This document shows, piece by piece, positions 9,182 to 19,105 of a DNA stretch of 64,000 bases (position 1 is the stretch's first letter; each line of letters opens with the position of its first letter). The DNA lies in assembly GCF_015714715.1 (NCBI RefSeq), contig NZ_WAHS01000001.1:2217659-2281658 (forward strand), in the 5' to 3' direction. The notes under the pieces were generated by a model that had not been told where the DNA came from, did no database searches, and saw nothing but the letters and a program-made list of their open reading frames with translations. This stretch comes from Aestuariivirga litoralis. Its GTDB lineage: Bacteria; Pseudomonadota; Alphaproteobacteria; Rhizobiales; Aestuariivirgaceae. The position numbers were made by a program, and so were the translations under genes.

Positions 9182-12130
9182 TTAGTGTGCCTCGTCCCAA
9201 TTATTTGCAGCACGGGCATCAACCTGTAGCGGGACGGTGAGCTTCACCGCAGGCTCGGGTGCGCCGACCATCACCTTCTGCACCAATGCGCAAGTGGCAC
9301 TTGCTTCCGCATCCGGCGCTTCGAAGATCAATTCGTCATGTACTTGAAGAAGCATGCGGGCCTTGAGACCCGCCTCGCTCAGCGCCGGGATCATCCGCAC
9401 CATGGCACGGCGAATGATGTCAGCCGCTGAACCCTGGATGGGCGCATTGATCGAAGCGCGTTCAAGGAAAGCTTTCTCCGACGGGTTCGGCGAGTGGATG
9501 CGCGGGAAATGCATGCGGCGGCCAAAGATGGTTTCGACATAGCCATTGGCGCGCGCTGCCGCCTTGGTCGCATCCATGTAATCGCGGATGCCGGGAAAAC
9601 GCTTGAAGTAAGTGCGGATATATTCGCCCGCTTCCTCACGGCTGATCGACAGCTGGTTCGACAGGCCGAAGGCCGAGATGCCATAGATAATCCCAAAATT
9701 GATCGCCTTGGCACGGCGGCGCACGGATGATTCCATGCCCTCAATCGGCACGTTGAACATTTCACTCGCCGTCATCGCGTGAATGTCGAGGCCATCTTCG
9801 AAGGCCTTCTTCAGTTGTGGAATGTCAGCGATATGAGCCAGCACGCGGAGTTCGATCTGCGAATAGTCGGCGCTGATCAGCTTGTGGCCTTCAGTCGCCA
9901 CAAAGGCCGTACGGATGCGGCGGCCATCTTCCGTGCGCACCGGAATGTTCTGCAGGTTGGGATCAGTCGATGACAAGCGGCCCGTCGACGTCGAGGCCAT
10001 GGCGTAGGACGTATGCACGCGCAGGGTTTTCGGATTGATATATTCCGGCAGCGCTTCGGTATAGGTGGAGCGCAGCTTGGCCACCTGCCGCCATTCGAGA
10101 ATCTTCCGTGCCATTTCCACGCCTTCATTGGCAAGATCATCCAGCGTGGACGCATCGGTGCTCCAAGCCCCCGTCGCCGTCTTTTTACCGCCGGGCAGGC
10201 CCATCTCGCCGAACAGAATGTCGCCAAGCTGTTTGGGAGAGCCAATATTGAAAGGGTGGCCTGCGAGTTTATGGATTTCTTCTTCCATCACCTGCTGCTT
10301 GCCGGCAAATTCACCAGAGAGTTTCGCCAGCACGGCGCGGTCCACACTGATGCCGGCATTTTCCATTTCAAGAAGCACCGGCACCAGAGGCCGTTCCAGC
10401 GTTTCATACACGCTGACCTTTTTCATCATCAGCAGCTTGTGCTTGAACAGCAGCCACAGGCGCAAGGTAATGTCGGCATCTTCGGCGGCGTAAGCGGTGG
10501 CGCGGTCAATCGGCACACGATCGAAACTCACGGCGGATTTGCCGCTGCCCGCCACTTCCTTGAAGGCGATGGGCTTGTGGCCCAGATGGCGCTCGGAAAG
10601 CTCATCCATGCCGTGGCCCACATCGCCGGATTCGGTGACGTAAGACAGGAGCATCGTGTCATCGATGGGCGCCACGCTGATGCCCAGCTGCTTCAGGGCC
10701 AGCATATCGTATTTCAGGTTCTGGCCGATTTTCAGAATATGCGGCGCTTCGAACAGCGGCTTTAACCTGGCGAAGGCCTCCTCGCGCTTGATTTGGCCGG
10801 GCAGCAGTGCATCACCAGTGAAAAGATCGCCGCCACCGGTGCGATGGCCCAGCGGAATGTAGCAAGCCTTGCCGGGCACAACGCTCAGCGAAACGCCCAC
10901 GATATTGGCCTGCATGGCATCCAGTGAATCGGTTTCGGTATCAATGCAGACATAGGGCTGGTTGAAAGCCGCAGCGATCCACTTGTCCAAGGCCTCAATC
11001 GTGGTCACCGTCTCGTAGCCCGCATGATTAACCGGAATGGCACGTAAATTGGCGGCGATGTCTTCCTGGCCCGCAGAGGTATGCACATCGCGCGCGGCAC
11101 TGAACATATCCAGCATCAGGGATTTGGGTTGTTCTGTAACCTCAATCACGCCACCTTCCGGCGGCCAGAATTCGAACGGCACGGTGACGGGTTCGATGGC
11201 AGACATGTCTGCCTCAAGTGCCGTTGCAATGGTCTTGGTGAGGGTGGTGATCTCCATCGCCTTCAGAAAACCGACAAGTTCGGACGCGCGCGGCTGTTCA
11301 ACGGCGAAAGACTCCACCGGTGCCGTGATTGGTACGTTCTGATCGAGCGTGACCAAACGCTTCGAGATGCGCGCCTGTTCAGCAAAATTGATCAGGTTCT
11401 CGCGGCGCTTGTTCTGCTTGATCTCCGGCGCCTTCTCCAGCAGCGTCTCCAGGTTGCCATAGGTGTTGATGAGTTCAGCTCCGGTCTTGAGGCCAATGCC
11501 GGGAACACCAGGCACATTATCCACGCTGTCGCCAGCGAGCGACTGCACGTCGATCACCTTGTCTGGCGTCACGCCGAATTTCTCCAGCACTTCGGCTTCG
11601 CCGATCACCTTGTCCTTGCCGGGGTCGTAAAGCTCGATTCCAGGCCCGATGAGCTGCATCAAATCCTTGTCGGAAGAAATGATGCGCACCGTGGCGCCGG
11701 CTGCCGCCGCCTGCTTGGCGTAAGTGGCGATCAGATCGTCGGCCTCATAGCCGTCCATCTCGATGGACGGCAAGTTGAAGGCGCGCGTAGCATGGCGGAT
11801 CAGGCCGAATTGCGGGCGCATCTCCGCCGGCGGGTCTGGCCGATGTGCCTTGTATTCGGGGTAAAAGTCATTGCGGAAGGACTTGGCTGAAGCATCGAAG
11901 ATGACGGCAAGATGCGTAGGCTTCGGGCCGGTCTTGATCTTGAGCAGGCTCCAAACCATGTTGCAGTAAAGCCGCACTGCGCCCACCGGCAGGCCATCGG
12001 AGCGCTTGTTGTATTTCGGATCCTGGTTGGTGGACTGGAAATAGGCGCGGAAAATATAGCCCGATCCGTCGATCAGGTAGAGATGGTCGCCGGACTTCAG
12101 ACTGGAGGGAGCATGCAGGTTTTCAGACAT
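9182..12130 (-). CDS. polA: DNA polymerase I
   Basis: Repair and Okazaki-fragment polymerase, 982 residues. Domains in order: 5'-3' exonuclease (about residues 15-300, with GYEADDLIA and SLAGDSVDNVPGVPGIG), 3'-5' proofreading exonuclease (VCIDTETDSLD near residue 395, so DEDD acidic residues are kept), and family A polymerase with SADYSQIELR (motif A), RRAKAINFGIIYG (motif B, O-helix) and QVHDELIFEAP (motif C). All three activities look intact. It is monocistronic. Confidence 0.98.
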   Translation of the reverse strand: MSENLHAPSSLKSGDHLYLIDGSGYIFRAYFQSTNQDPKYNKRSDGLPVGAVRLYCNMVWSLLKIKTGPKPTHLAVIFDASAKSFRNDFYPEYKAHRPDPPAEMRPQFGLIRHATRAFNLPSIEMDGYEADDLIATYAKQAAAAGATVRIISSDKDLMQLIGPGIELYDPGKDKVIGEAEVLEKFGVTPDKVIDVQSLAGDSVDNVPGVPGIGLKTGAELINTYGNLETLLEKAPEIKQNKRRENLINFAEQARISKRLVTLDQNVPITAPVESFAVEQPRASELVGFLKAMEITTLTKTIATALEADMSAIEPVTVPFEFWPPEGGVIEVTEQPKSLMLDMFSAARDVHTSAGQEDIAANLRAIPVNHAGYETVTTIEALDKWIAAAFNQPYVCIDTETDSLDAMQANIVGVSLSVVPGKACYIPLGHRTGGGDLFTGDALLPGQIKREEAFARLKPLFEAPHILKIGQNLKYDMLALKQLGISVAPIDDTMLLSYVTESGDVGHGMDELSERHLGHKPIAFKEVAGSGKSAVSFDRVPIDRATAYAAEDADITLRLWLLFKHKLLMMKKVSVYETLERPLVPVLLEMENAGISVDRAVLAKLSGEFAGKQQVMEEEIHKLAGHPFNIGSPKQLGDILFGEMGLPGGKKTATGAWSTDASTLDDLANEGVEMARKILEWRQVAKLRSTYTEALPEYINPKTLRVHTSYAMASTSTGRLSSTDPNLQNIPVRTEDGRRIRTAFVATEGHKLISADYSQIELRVLAHIADIPQLKKAFEDGLDIHAMTASEMFNVPIEGMESSVRRRAKAINFGIIYGISAFGLSNQLSISREEAGEYIRTYFKRFPGIRDYMDATKAAARANGYVETIFGRRMHFPRIHSPNPSEKAFLERASINAPIQGSAADIIRRAMVRMIPALSEAGLKARMLLQVHDELIFEAPDAEASATCALVQKVMVGAPEPAVKLTVPLQVDARAANNWDEAH

Positions 12131-12212
12131 GCCCCTTTATGGCATTCCGGGCGGCATTTCGCCAGTTACCGGTTTGCGCATGCTGACAGCTTCCGCTATA
12201 GCCAGACGCGAA

Positions 12213-12290
12213 GCACCCGTAGCTCAGCTGGATCAGAGCGCTGCCCTCCGAAGGCAGAGGTCAGGGGTTCGAATCCCTTCGGGTGCGCCA
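12213..12290 (+). tRNA. tRNA-Arg(CCG)
   Basis: Full cloverleaf. Acceptor GCACCCG pairs with CGGGTGC, followed by discriminator G and encoded CCA. The anticodon arm is CTGCC-CTCCGAA-GGCAG, giving anticodon CCG for Arg CGG codons. The T arm is AGGGG-TTCGAAT-CCCTT. Confidence 0.96.
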
Positions 12291-12333
12291 TATCATTTGC
12301 GAATGAAAAATTCCATCGCATCGGGCTCGGAAC

Positions 12334-13350
12334 TTACTCGACCCGGGTGGGCGCCGCGCCTGATCCTGCCGCCTTGGCAGGTGCCTGAGTGGGACGGCTA
12401 AAGAAGACCCGCACATGTTCCATCAGGTTCGGCACCAGGACAGAGCATATGAGCAATACGCCGATGACTGCCGTTTGGCGGTGCCCGTCAATATTCATCA
12501 GCGACATGCCGTTGCGCAGGTTGAGCACAATCAGGATAGAAAGCACGACGCCCAGCATGGAGCCCCTGCCGCCAAAAATGCTGACGCCACCGAGAAGTAC
12601 CATGGTGATGATGTCGAGTTCGAAGCCATAGGCGGCATCGCCGCGTACTGAAGAAAGGCGTGCGGCATAGAGCAAGCCCGCCGCTGCGGCAATGACACCA
12701 GACATGACGTAAATTGCGGTCTTCACCCGCGCGGTGCGCACGCCGGAATAACGCGCCATTTCGGCATTGTTGCCGATGACGAAAACCTTGCGGCCAAAAG
12801 AGGTGAAGTGCAGCACATAGCCAAGGATGACCAACAGCACGATGAACAGCACGATTGAGAATGGCAGTGGGCCCACCAAAGGATCACGCGCCAGGCCGTT
12901 GAACCAATCTGGAAAGCCATTGATGCCGCGATCTTCCAGCAGCACGCGGGCAAAGCCGCGGAAGCCGATCAGCATGGCAAGCGTTGCAACCAGCGAAGGA
13001 ATGCCGACATAGGTGATCCAGAACGCATTGAAGGCGCCAGCGGCGGCACCCACCGCGAGACAGATGGCAATCGCCATGACCGGATTCCAGCCACCTGAAA
13101 TCAGACTGCCGAAGACGCAAGCCGCAAGCCCCATCACCGAAGCCACGGAAAGATCAATCTCGGCGCTGATGATCACGTAAGTCATGATCAGGGCAACAAT
13201 TGCTTTCTCGATCGACAGCGTGAACAGGTTGATCTGGTTCTGCACGGTAAGGAATTCAGGAACGATCAGCGCATTGGCGGCCATCGTCGCGATCAGGATG
13301 ACGAGCAGCAAGCCTTCCCAGGTTTTGAAGAAGCCCTTCATCTCAAACAT
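12334..13350 (-). CDS. Sugar ABC transporter permease (RhaQ/RbsC type)
   Basis: Inner-membrane permease of a monosaccharide importer, 338 residues, with about nine to ten hydrophobic helices and the family segments [15 protein letters not shown] and [18 protein letters not shown]. It is the last gene of the minus-strand transporter operon and overlaps the other permease by 8 bases. Two distinct permeases plus a double ATPase match the rhizobial rhamnose importer RhaSTPQ, but rhaU and rhaK are absent here, so rhamnose cannot be assumed. The Ala/Pro-rich tail after the last helix is unremarkable. Confidence 0.88.
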   Translation of the reverse strand: MFEMKGFFKTWEGLLLVILIATMAANALIVPEFLTVQNQINLFTLSIEKAIVALIMTYVIISAEIDLSVASVMGLAACVFGSLISGGWNPVMAIAICLAVGAAAGAFNAFWITYVGIPSLVATLAMLIGFRGFARVLLEDRGINGFPDWFNGLARDPLVGPLPFSIVLFIVLLVILGYVLHFTSFGRKVFVIGNNAEMARYSGVRTARVKTAIYVMSGVIAAAAGLLYAARLSSVRGDAAYGFELDIITMVLLGGVSIFGGRGSMLGVVLSILIVLNLRNGMSLMNIDGHRQTAVIGVLLICSVLVPNLMEHVRVFFSRPTQAPAKAAGSGAAPTRVE

Positions 13351-14347
13351 CCTTCTTGGCGCGCAGCCGGGTGAACGACCGCGTCATGAACGTATCTGCC
13401 GCCACCGCAAGGATGATCAGCATGCCGAGCAGCGCGTCGCGCCAGAACTCGCTGATCACCTGCCAGCGCAGCAGGCTGTTTTCCAGCGTATCAACCAGTA
13501 CGGTGCCGAGCACCACGCCCAGCATCGAGCCCGAGCCGCCGAAAATGTTCACACCACCGACCACGATTTCACTGACTGATTTGAACTCAAAACCAAGCCC
13601 TGCGCCCACGGTGATATTGCCGAAGCGCACCAGGAACATGAAACCGCCCAGGCCCGCCATGGCACCGGAGAGCACAAAGGCCCAGAACACCACCCGCTTG
13701 CTGTCAATGCCGGACATGATCGCCGCATCGGGATTGGAACCCACAGCATAGAGTTTGCGCGCTGAACGCAAACGGGAAAGCGCGATGCCAAAAACAAGTG
13801 CTGCCGCCAAGGCCAATGCAACCGTCATGCGCAGATCGAAGCTGCCAACAGTGAAAAGGCTCAGCTGAGGAAAATCAGCGACCCATTTGGGCATGCTGTC
13901 GGTGGTGATAGTGCGTGAGTCTGAGTATTCAATCAGCAAGGCGCGGAAGATCGCCAGCGTGCCCAGTGTGACGATGATCGAAGGTACGCGGCCGTAAGAC
14001 ACCAGCGTTCCATTGATCGCGCCAAAGCAACCGCCGAGGACCAGGAAGGCCACGATAGTGAGAACCGGGCCCAGATCATAATGGCCCAGCATGTCACCCA
14101 TGAAGAAGGCGAGGAATCCCACCAGAGAGCCGACCGAAAGATCCACGTTACGCGTGATCACCACCAGCGCCTGTCCGATGGCGACGGGCAGGAACAAGGC
14201 CGCACTGGTCGCGATGCGGTTCAGCATGCGCGGGCTCAGGTAGTTATCGATCTGAGTCGCGAAGAACAAAATCAGCAGGACCAGCACAATGGCCAGCGCG
14301 ATCAGGCGCAAATTCTGCGGATGCACTTTTTGAAGAAGAGACATCAT
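13343..14347 (-). CDS. Sugar ABC transporter permease (RhaP/RbsC type)
   Basis: Second membrane subunit of the importer, 334 residues, with many hydrophobic helices. Family motifs are [16 protein letters not shown] near residue 65 and [17 protein letters not shown] in the C-terminal third. It overlaps the ATPase stop by 4 bases (start MM; the second ATG is equally possible) and the next permease by 8 bases, so all three are translationally coupled. It probably forms a heterodimer with the downstream permease. Confidence 0.88.
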   Translation of the reverse strand: MMSLLQKVHPQNLRLIALAIVLVLLILFFATQIDNYLSPRMLNRIATSAALFLPVAIGQALVVITRNVDLSVGSLVGFLAFFMGDMLGHYDLGPVLTIVAFLVLGGCFGAINGTLVSYGRVPSIIVTLGTLAIFRALLIEYSDSRTITTDSMPKWVADFPQLSLFTVGSFDLRMTVALALAAALVFGIALSRLRSARKLYAVGSNPDAAIMSGIDSKRVVFWAFVLSGAMAGLGGFMFLVRFGNITVGAGLGFEFKSVSEIVVGGVNIFGGSGSMLGVVLGTVLVDTLENSLLRWQVISEFWRDALLGMLIILAVAADTFMTRSFTRLRAKKDV

Positions 14348-15855
14348 GATGCCAAAGCCGCCTTTTCATGCTTGGCCGTGGCAATGGCCATGATTTTTTC
14401 AGGATTTGCATCGGCGATATCGAAGATTGACTTCTGCAGGCCTTCACGCATCACCACAACCCGGTCTGCCAGTGTCAGGACCTCGGGCAAATCGGATGAG
14501 ATCACGATGATGGCCACGCCCTGCGATGCCAGTTCGCGGATGATGTTATGCACTTCCGTCTTGGCGCCCACATCGATGCCGCGGGTGGGTTCGTCAAAAA
14601 TCAGGATGCGCGGTTTGGTCTCCAGCCATTTGGCCAGCATGACTTTCTGTTGGTTTCCGCCAGAGAGCTTGCCCACTTCGATGATCACATTTGGTGAACG
14701 GATGGAGAGCTGCTTTCTGTAGCTTTCCGCCATGACGAATTCAGATTTGCGGTCGATAAAGCCGAGCCGGCGTGTGAATTTGCCCAGCGAAGCCAACGAC
14801 GCGTTGATGAAAATCGGCATCAGCATGGCAAGGCCCAGTTTGCGCCGGTCTTCCGACACATAGGCGATGCCCTGATCCATGCTGTCTTGCGGTGTTTTGA
14901 TATTCACCACCTTGCCATCTATTTCGATGGTGCCACGATGCGCCGGTTCAACGCCGAAGATCGCGAGGCCAATGTCAGTGCGACGCGAACCGATCAAACC
15001 GGCAAAGCACAGGACTTCGCCCTTGTGCAGGTCAAAGGAAATGTCGCGGAACACGCCGTCGCGACCAAGACCCTTCACCGAGAGGATTTTCTCGCCCACT
15101 TTATTGGCGGCCTTCTTCACGGCGAAATCGTCTACCGCGCGGCCCACCATGTCACGCACCATTCCGGCTTGGGTGACTTCAGCGACAGGCTTGGTGGAAA
15201 TGCGCTTGCCGTCGCGCATCACCGTAACGCGGTCAGCGACGACGAAAATTTCCTCAAGGCGGTGGCTGATATAGATCACGGCCACGCCGCGTTCTTTCAA
15301 CGCCTTGGCAATGGCGTGCAGGCGGTCCACTTCATGGGCAGACAGCGAGGCTGTGGGCTCGTCCATGATCAGGACTTTGACATTGAGTGAGAGCGCGCGG
15401 GCAATCTCTACGGTCTGCTGCTCGGCGAGCGTGAGGCCGGAGGCCGCACGTTTCACTTCCAGCGAAACGCCCAGGCGCTTGATGATTTCTTCGGCTTCAG
15501 AATATAGCTTGCTCCAGTTCATCACAGGCGACAGGGCGCTGTGGCTGATGAAGATGTTTTCCGCCACGTCGAGATCGGGGAACACCATGGGTTCCTGGAA
15601 AATGGCAGCCACACCAACAGACTGCGCGTCCTTGGTGGTGTTGAGCGTAACAGGCTTTCCTTCCGCGAAAAGCTCGCCTGAATCCGGCTGGTACACGCCG
15701 GTCATGATCTTGATGAGCGTTGATTTACCAGCACCATTTTCGCCGACAATGGCGTGCACTTCGCCTGGGAAAATTTCCAGCGAGACGTCAGACAGTGCTG
15801 CCGTCATTCCAAAGGACTTGGAAATGTGGCTCAGCTCAAACAGAGGAGTGGTCAT
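14344..15855 (-). CDS. Sugar ABC transporter ATP-binding protein, two ATPase domains (RhaT/RbsA type)
   Basis: Energises sugar import. The ATG at 15853-15855 (MTTPLFELSHISKSFG) gives 503 residues, the usual length; the frame is open further upstream but without family similarity. Domain 1 has Walker A GENGAGKST, signature LTLAEQQ and Walker B VLIMDEPTA. Domain 2 has a degenerate Walker A (GLIGSRRTD, as is normal for this family), signature LSGGNQQK and ILIFDEPTRG. It follows the binding-protein gene after an 82-base gap that contains a terminator-like hairpin. Confidence 0.92.
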   Translation of the reverse strand: MTTPLFELSHISKSFGMTAALSDVSLEIFPGEVHAIVGENGAGKSTLIKIMTGVYQPDSGELFAEGKPVTLNTTKDAQSVGVAAIFQEPMVFPDLDVAENIFISHSALSPVMNWSKLYSEAEEIIKRLGVSLEVKRAASGLTLAEQQTVEIARALSLNVKVLIMDEPTASLSAHEVDRLHAIAKALKERGVAVIYISHRLEEIFVVADRVTVMRDGKRISTKPVAEVTQAGMVRDMVGRAVDDFAVKKAANKVGEKILSVKGLGRDGVFRDISFDLHKGEVLCFAGLIGSRRTDIGLAIFGVEPAHRGTIEIDGKVVNIKTPQDSMDQGIAYVSEDRRKLGLAMLMPIFINASLASLGKFTRRLGFIDRKSEFVMAESYRKQLSIRSPNVIIEVGKLSGGNQQKVMLAKWLETKPRILIFDEPTRGIDVGAKTEVHNIIRELASQGVAIIVISSDLPEVLTLADRVVVMREGLQKSIFDIADANPEKIMAIATAKHEKAALAS

Positions 15856-15893
15856 GGGAAACTCTGGGAAATCCGCGGCAATCTGCAAAAAGA

Positions 15894-15920
15894 GGCCGTC
15901 ACCCGCGAGGGATGACGGCC
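15894..15920 (-). terminator. Intra-operon stem-loop with T run (attenuator or partial terminator)
   Basis: On the minus strand the order is GGCCGTCATCCC, loop TCGC, GGGTGACGGCC, then TCTTTTTG. The stem has one bulged base. The T run directly after the stem makes it terminator-like. It lies between the binding-protein gene and the ATPase gene, where it could reduce downstream transcription or protect the 3' end of the binding-protein mRNA. Confidence 0.7.
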
Positions 15921-15937
15921 AAACTGTCAGTTGAGGA

Positions 15938-16984
15938 TCAGGGCTTGTCCACGTTGTCTTTGTTATAGACGGTGAACGGTCCCATGAGGATGCGCTTGGC
16001 ACCCTTGCGGCCTGGATCTTCCTCGATCTTGAAGGTGCCCATGCGGCCAGCCTTGAACTCTTCGCCCACGTCACCCTTGATGGCGCCGGTGGCCAGAGCA
16101 TAGGCCGTCTGATAGGTCAGGTAGCCGAGGTCGACGAAGGACCACAGAGCGAATTCCGGAGCGCAGCCTGCCTTGGTGTAGGTCACCATGTCAGACGGCA
16201 GGCCGAGGCCCGACACCTTGGTCTTGTCGCAGAGCTTTTCGTCGGTCATCGCCTTGGCTGCAGCCACGATGCCAACCGTGGTCGGCGACATGATGAGCTT
16301 CAGGTCCTTGTGCTTGTCAACGAGAGCCAGAGCGGCATTGTAGGACTTTTCCGACTGGTCATCGCCATACACAACGTCAACCAGCTTGATGCCCTTGTAC
16401 TTGTCGCCCTTCAGGGTTTCCTTCATGGCGGCAATCCAGGCGTTCTGGTTTGCTGCGTCCGGGGTGGCCGAGAGAACGGCAAATTCACCGCTGCCGCCCA
16501 TCGTGTCGAGGGCCATATCGGCCATCACGACGCCGATGGAACCGAAGTCCACCTGAGCGACGAATACCGATTCACCCTTGCCCGAAGGAATGGGCGAGTC
16601 CCAGGTGACAACCTTGGTGCCAGCCTTCTGGGCTGCTTCTGCAGCCGGAGCAACCTGATCACCAGCGTTGTTCGACAGCATGATCACAGCCTGCTTCTGC
16701 GTGGTGGCGTTGGTGATCATTTCGATCTGGCCAGCCACGGAGTCAGTCGGAGGCGGTGCTTCATAGGTCAGCTTGCCGGTGTTACCCAGTTCCTTGGCGG
16801 CTTCTTCAGCGCCCTGATGGGCTTGATCGAACACAATGTTGCCCGAGAATTTGGGCAGGAACACCGTGTTGATGGCGGCACCCGGCTTGGCCATCATGGC
16901 GTCGGCATAGGCCACGCCGGCCATCATGGCCGAAGCGAGAGCGGCAACGACGCCGGCCTTAACGATAGTCTTCACATTCAGCAT
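15938..16984 (-). CDS. Periplasmic sugar-binding protein of the ABC importer (RhaS-like)
   Basis: Captures the substrate in the periplasm for the RhaTPQ-type importer. The ATG at 16982-16984 follows an AGGAGG ribosome site and gives 348 residues starting with a signal peptide ([20 protein letters not shown], cleavage probably after AYA near residue 27). The mature protein has the type-1 periplasmic-binding fold pattern, with [44 protein letters not shown] and [13 protein letters not shown], closest in my memory to the RhaS / autoinducer-2-binding group. It is the first gene after the DeoR regulator, 41 bases away. The substrate is not known. Confidence 0.88.
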   Translation of the reverse strand: MLNVKTIVKAGVVAALASAMMAGVAYADAMMAKPGAAINTVFLPKFSGNIVFDQAHQGAEEAAKELGNTGKLTYEAPPPTDSVAGQIEMITNATTQKQAVIMLSNNAGDQVAPAAEAAQKAGTKVVTWDSPIPSGKGESVFVAQVDFGSIGVVMADMALDTMGGSGEFAVLSATPDAANQNAWIAAMKETLKGDKYKGIKLVDVVYGDDQSEKSYNAALALVDKHKDLKLIMSPTTVGIVAAAKAMTDEKLCDKTKVSGLGLPSDMVTYTKAGCAPEFALWSFVDLGYLTYQTAYALATGAIKGDVGEEFKAGRMGTFKIEEDPGRKGAKRILMGPFTVYNKDNVDKP

Positions 16985-17025
16985 TTGGTTTCCTCCTGTT
17001 TTGCTGTTGTCGTCCTCTCCGCCGC

Positions 17026-17838
17026 TCAAGCGACGGAGAATTTTTTTGTCGCTGTAGAATTCATATCCTCTTGAGCGATAATCACTTCGACACCTTGGTC
17101 ACGAATATGCTTCAGAAGCTCTGCGGGTGCGCCTTCATCGGTGATCAGCGTGTGAACGCGCGAGAATTTGCAGACCACCATGCTGCCGCGCGGCTCAAAT
17201 TTCGAAGAGTCCGCAACCACGATCAGCTTGTCGGCGCGCGACAGCAATTTGGTTTCCGACCGGGTGACCAGAGGATCACCTTCAATCACGCCCATGCTGG
17301 TGATCGACGAGCAGCTCATGAACATCTTGGATGCGGTGAATTGCTGGATGGCATCTTCGTCGAAGGGCGAAAGGATAATGCCCTGCTCGCGGTACACTTC
17401 GCCGCCGGCCAAGATGATCCGATTGTTGCTGGTGGCAATCAGCTCCTGAGCGATGGGAAATGAATTGGTGAGGATCTGCAGCTGCTTCTGGCGCAGGAAT
17501 TCCGCCATGTACCACATGGTGGAACCGGCATTCAGGATGATGGACTCGCCATCATTGCAAAGTTGGGCGGCAGCCGCGGCCACAGCGCGCTTCTTTGCCA
17601 CGTTCAAACCCTGGCTCACGCCGAAAGCGCGCGTAGCGAGATGCGGCTGCTCCGGCATTTCGCGCATTTCAATGCCGCCATGAATGCGGTTGATCTGGCC
17701 CATCTCCATCAGCTTGGTGAGATCGCGGCGGATGGTGGCAGAGGAAGCGCCAGTGGCATTGACCAGATCACGCACGCGGATCACGCCGCGCTGGCGGACT
17801 TGCGCCAAGATCAATTGCCATCTTTCCCGTTCATGCAT
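17026..17838 (-). CDS. DeoR-family transcriptional repressor
   Basis: Sugar-responsive repressor, 270 residues. The N-terminal winged helix spans about residues 5-60, with the signature [20 protein letters not shown]. The C-terminal sensor domain binds a sugar phosphate in this family ([33 protein letters not shown]). It is the first gene of the minus-strand transporter operon and diverges from the hydroxylase operon. The 241-base region between them carries two copies of an imperfect palindrome, so it probably controls both operons and itself. Confidence 0.92.
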   Translation of the reverse strand: MHERERWQLILAQVRQRGVIRVRDLVNATGASSATIRRDLTKLMEMGQINRIHGGIEMREMPEQPHLATRAFGVSQGLNVAKKRAVAAAAAQLCNDGESIILNAGSTMWYMAEFLRQKQLQILTNSFPIAQELIATSNNRIILAGGEVYREQGIILSPFDEDAIQQFTASKMFMSCSSITSMGVIEGDPLVTRSETKLLSRADKLIVVADSSKFEPRGSMVVCKFSRVHTLITDEGAPAELLKHIRDQGVEVIIAQEDMNSTATKKFSVA

Positions 17839-17892
17839 GGGCGGGATAAACTGTTATTTCAGATGATGAGTCAATGCACTTTCGCTCATATT

Positions 17893-17917
17893 GCATCGCA
17901 AATCGTCATTGCGCTGC
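17893..17917. promoter_or_regulatory. Candidate operator, copy 1 (imperfect palindrome)
   Basis: GCATCGCAA, 7 bases, then TTGCGCTGC; the arms are inverted repeats with one mismatch. It is 55 bases upstream of the DeoR start. The same arms recur 93 bp away. Confidence 0.55.
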
Positions 17918-17942
17918 AAAACAAGTTTCAAAAATACAGAAT

Positions 17943-17970
17943 TTGATCGAGTTAGATCGAAATCGATCAA
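17943..17970. promoter_or_regulatory. Inverted repeat TTGATCGA / TCGATCAA between the two operator copies
   Basis: TTGATCGA (17943-17950) and TCGATCAA (17963-17970) are perfect 8-bp inverted arms around a further GATCGA. It lies at the midpoint of the divergent region, so it may bind a second regulator or overlap promoters. No factor can be named. Confidence 0.4.
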
Positions 17971-17985
17971 GCATATGATCATGTC

Positions 17986-18012
17986 GCATCGCAAACGCTC
18001 TTTTTGCGCTGC
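17986..18012. promoter_or_regulatory. Candidate operator, copy 2 (imperfect palindrome)
   Basis: GCATCGCAA, 9 bases, then TTGCGCTGC: the same arms as copy 1 with a spacer 2 bases longer. It is 67 bases upstream of the hydroxylase start. Two identical sites in the shared promoter region suit DeoR control of both operons. Confidence 0.55.
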
Positions 18013-18079
18013 GAAATGACGGTTTACAATTGAACCTGATCGGATTTGCTGCGTATTTTGCAAACCCGGAGGATCACCT

Positions 18080-19105
18080 ATGCAGACCAAGTTCGACGGC
18101 AAGCGTGACAAGCGCGGAGATTGGACGCCACCCGAAGTGATCGGGTATGCGCCGATTTTTGATGGACCCTTCAGGCCGCTTGCCATCCTGAAATGGGTGT
18201 TTGGCTATCCCGGCTTTTTCCTGCCGTTTAACGTGATCTATATGGCGGTGCCGATCATCACGTGGGCTTATTTCACTCCGGCGCTGGAAAGCATGGTGAC
18301 ATTCCAGTTCGGCTGGATCGCTTATATTTTCATCCGCAATCTCATTCTGACTTTGGTTGTCGTAGGGGCCTGGCATCTGTGGCTTTATGTGAAGCAGTCA
18401 CAAGGCACTGACTGGAAGCACACTTCAAAGTGGCTGTCGCGCGATAATCCGATCTTCCTGTTCCGCAACCAGTTGTTCGACAATCTGTTCTGGACCATCT
18501 GCAGCGCCATTCCGATCTGGACGGCTTATGAAGTGCTGACGATGTGGCTCTACGCCAATCATCTCATTCCGTTCGTGTCCTTCACTGAACATCCGATTTA
18601 TTTCTGCGTGCTGATGTGCCTGGTGCCGCTGATCCGCGACCTGCATTTCTATACGATCCACCGCATCAGCCATTGGGGACCGCTCTATCGCTGGGTACAT
18701 TACTTGCACCACAACAATGTGAATGTGGGGCCGTTCTCCGGGCTGGCCATGCATCCGGTCGAGCACCTACTGTATTTCTCAGGCGTGATCGTCCACTGGA
18801 TCATTCCGTCGCATCCGATCCATGCGATCTTCCACTTGCAGCATGCCGGCATTACGCCGGCACAGAGCCATTCAGGTTTTGAGCGCGTGGTGATTGTCGA
18901 CGGCGTGGGCGTGAAGACCGGCGATTTCTTCCACTATCTCCATCACAAATACTTCGAGTGCAATTACGGCGCTGACGGAGTGTTCCCGATGGATAAGTGG
19001 TTCGGCACTTTCCACGACGGCACCAAGGCTTCGAAAGAACGCATGGACGAGCGCTTCCTGTCTCGCGCCGCGCAGAAGGCCGCCGCCGAGGGCAACCAGC
19101 CGTGA
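18080..19105 (+). CDS. Sterol desaturase / fatty-acid hydroxylase superfamily membrane oxygenase
   Basis: A membrane di-iron oxygenase of the histidine-box superfamily, 341 residues, starting at an ATG preceded by GGAGG. Hydrophobic helices occupy roughly residues 40-90 and 130-190. The His clusters are HFYTIHR, HYLHHNN, MHPVEHLL and FHYLHHKY, the pattern expected for the di-iron ligands. These enzymes hydroxylate or demethylate a substrate using O2 and electrons from a ferredoxin. A MocE-type Rieske ferredoxin is encoded three genes downstream in the same coupled operon, a likely electron donor. The substrate is unknown; the adjacent sugar importer argues against a lipid. Confidence 0.88.
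   Translation: MQTKFDGKRDKRGDWTPPEVIGYAPIFDGPFRPLAILKWVFGYPGFFLPFNVIYMAVPIITWAYFTPALESMVTFQFGWIAYIFIRNLILTLVVVGAWHLWLYVKQSQGTDWKHTSKWLSRDNPIFLFRNQLFDNLFWTICSAIPIWTAYEVLTMWLYANHLIPFVSFTEHPIYFCVLMCLVPLIRDLHFYTIHRISHWGPLYRWVHYLHHNNVNVGPFSGLAMHPVEHLLYFSGVIVHWIIPSHPIHAIFHLQHAGITPAQSHSGFERVVIVDGVGVKTGDFFHYLHHKYFECNYGADGVFPMDKWFGTFHDGTKASKERMDERFLSRAAQKAAAEGNQP

Noticed and set aside
12334..17838. Calling the importer a rhamnose transporter (rhaSTPQ)
   Set aside because: The gene set matches in type, but rhaU, rhaK and rhamnose catabolic genes are missing and the neighbours point to another substrate.
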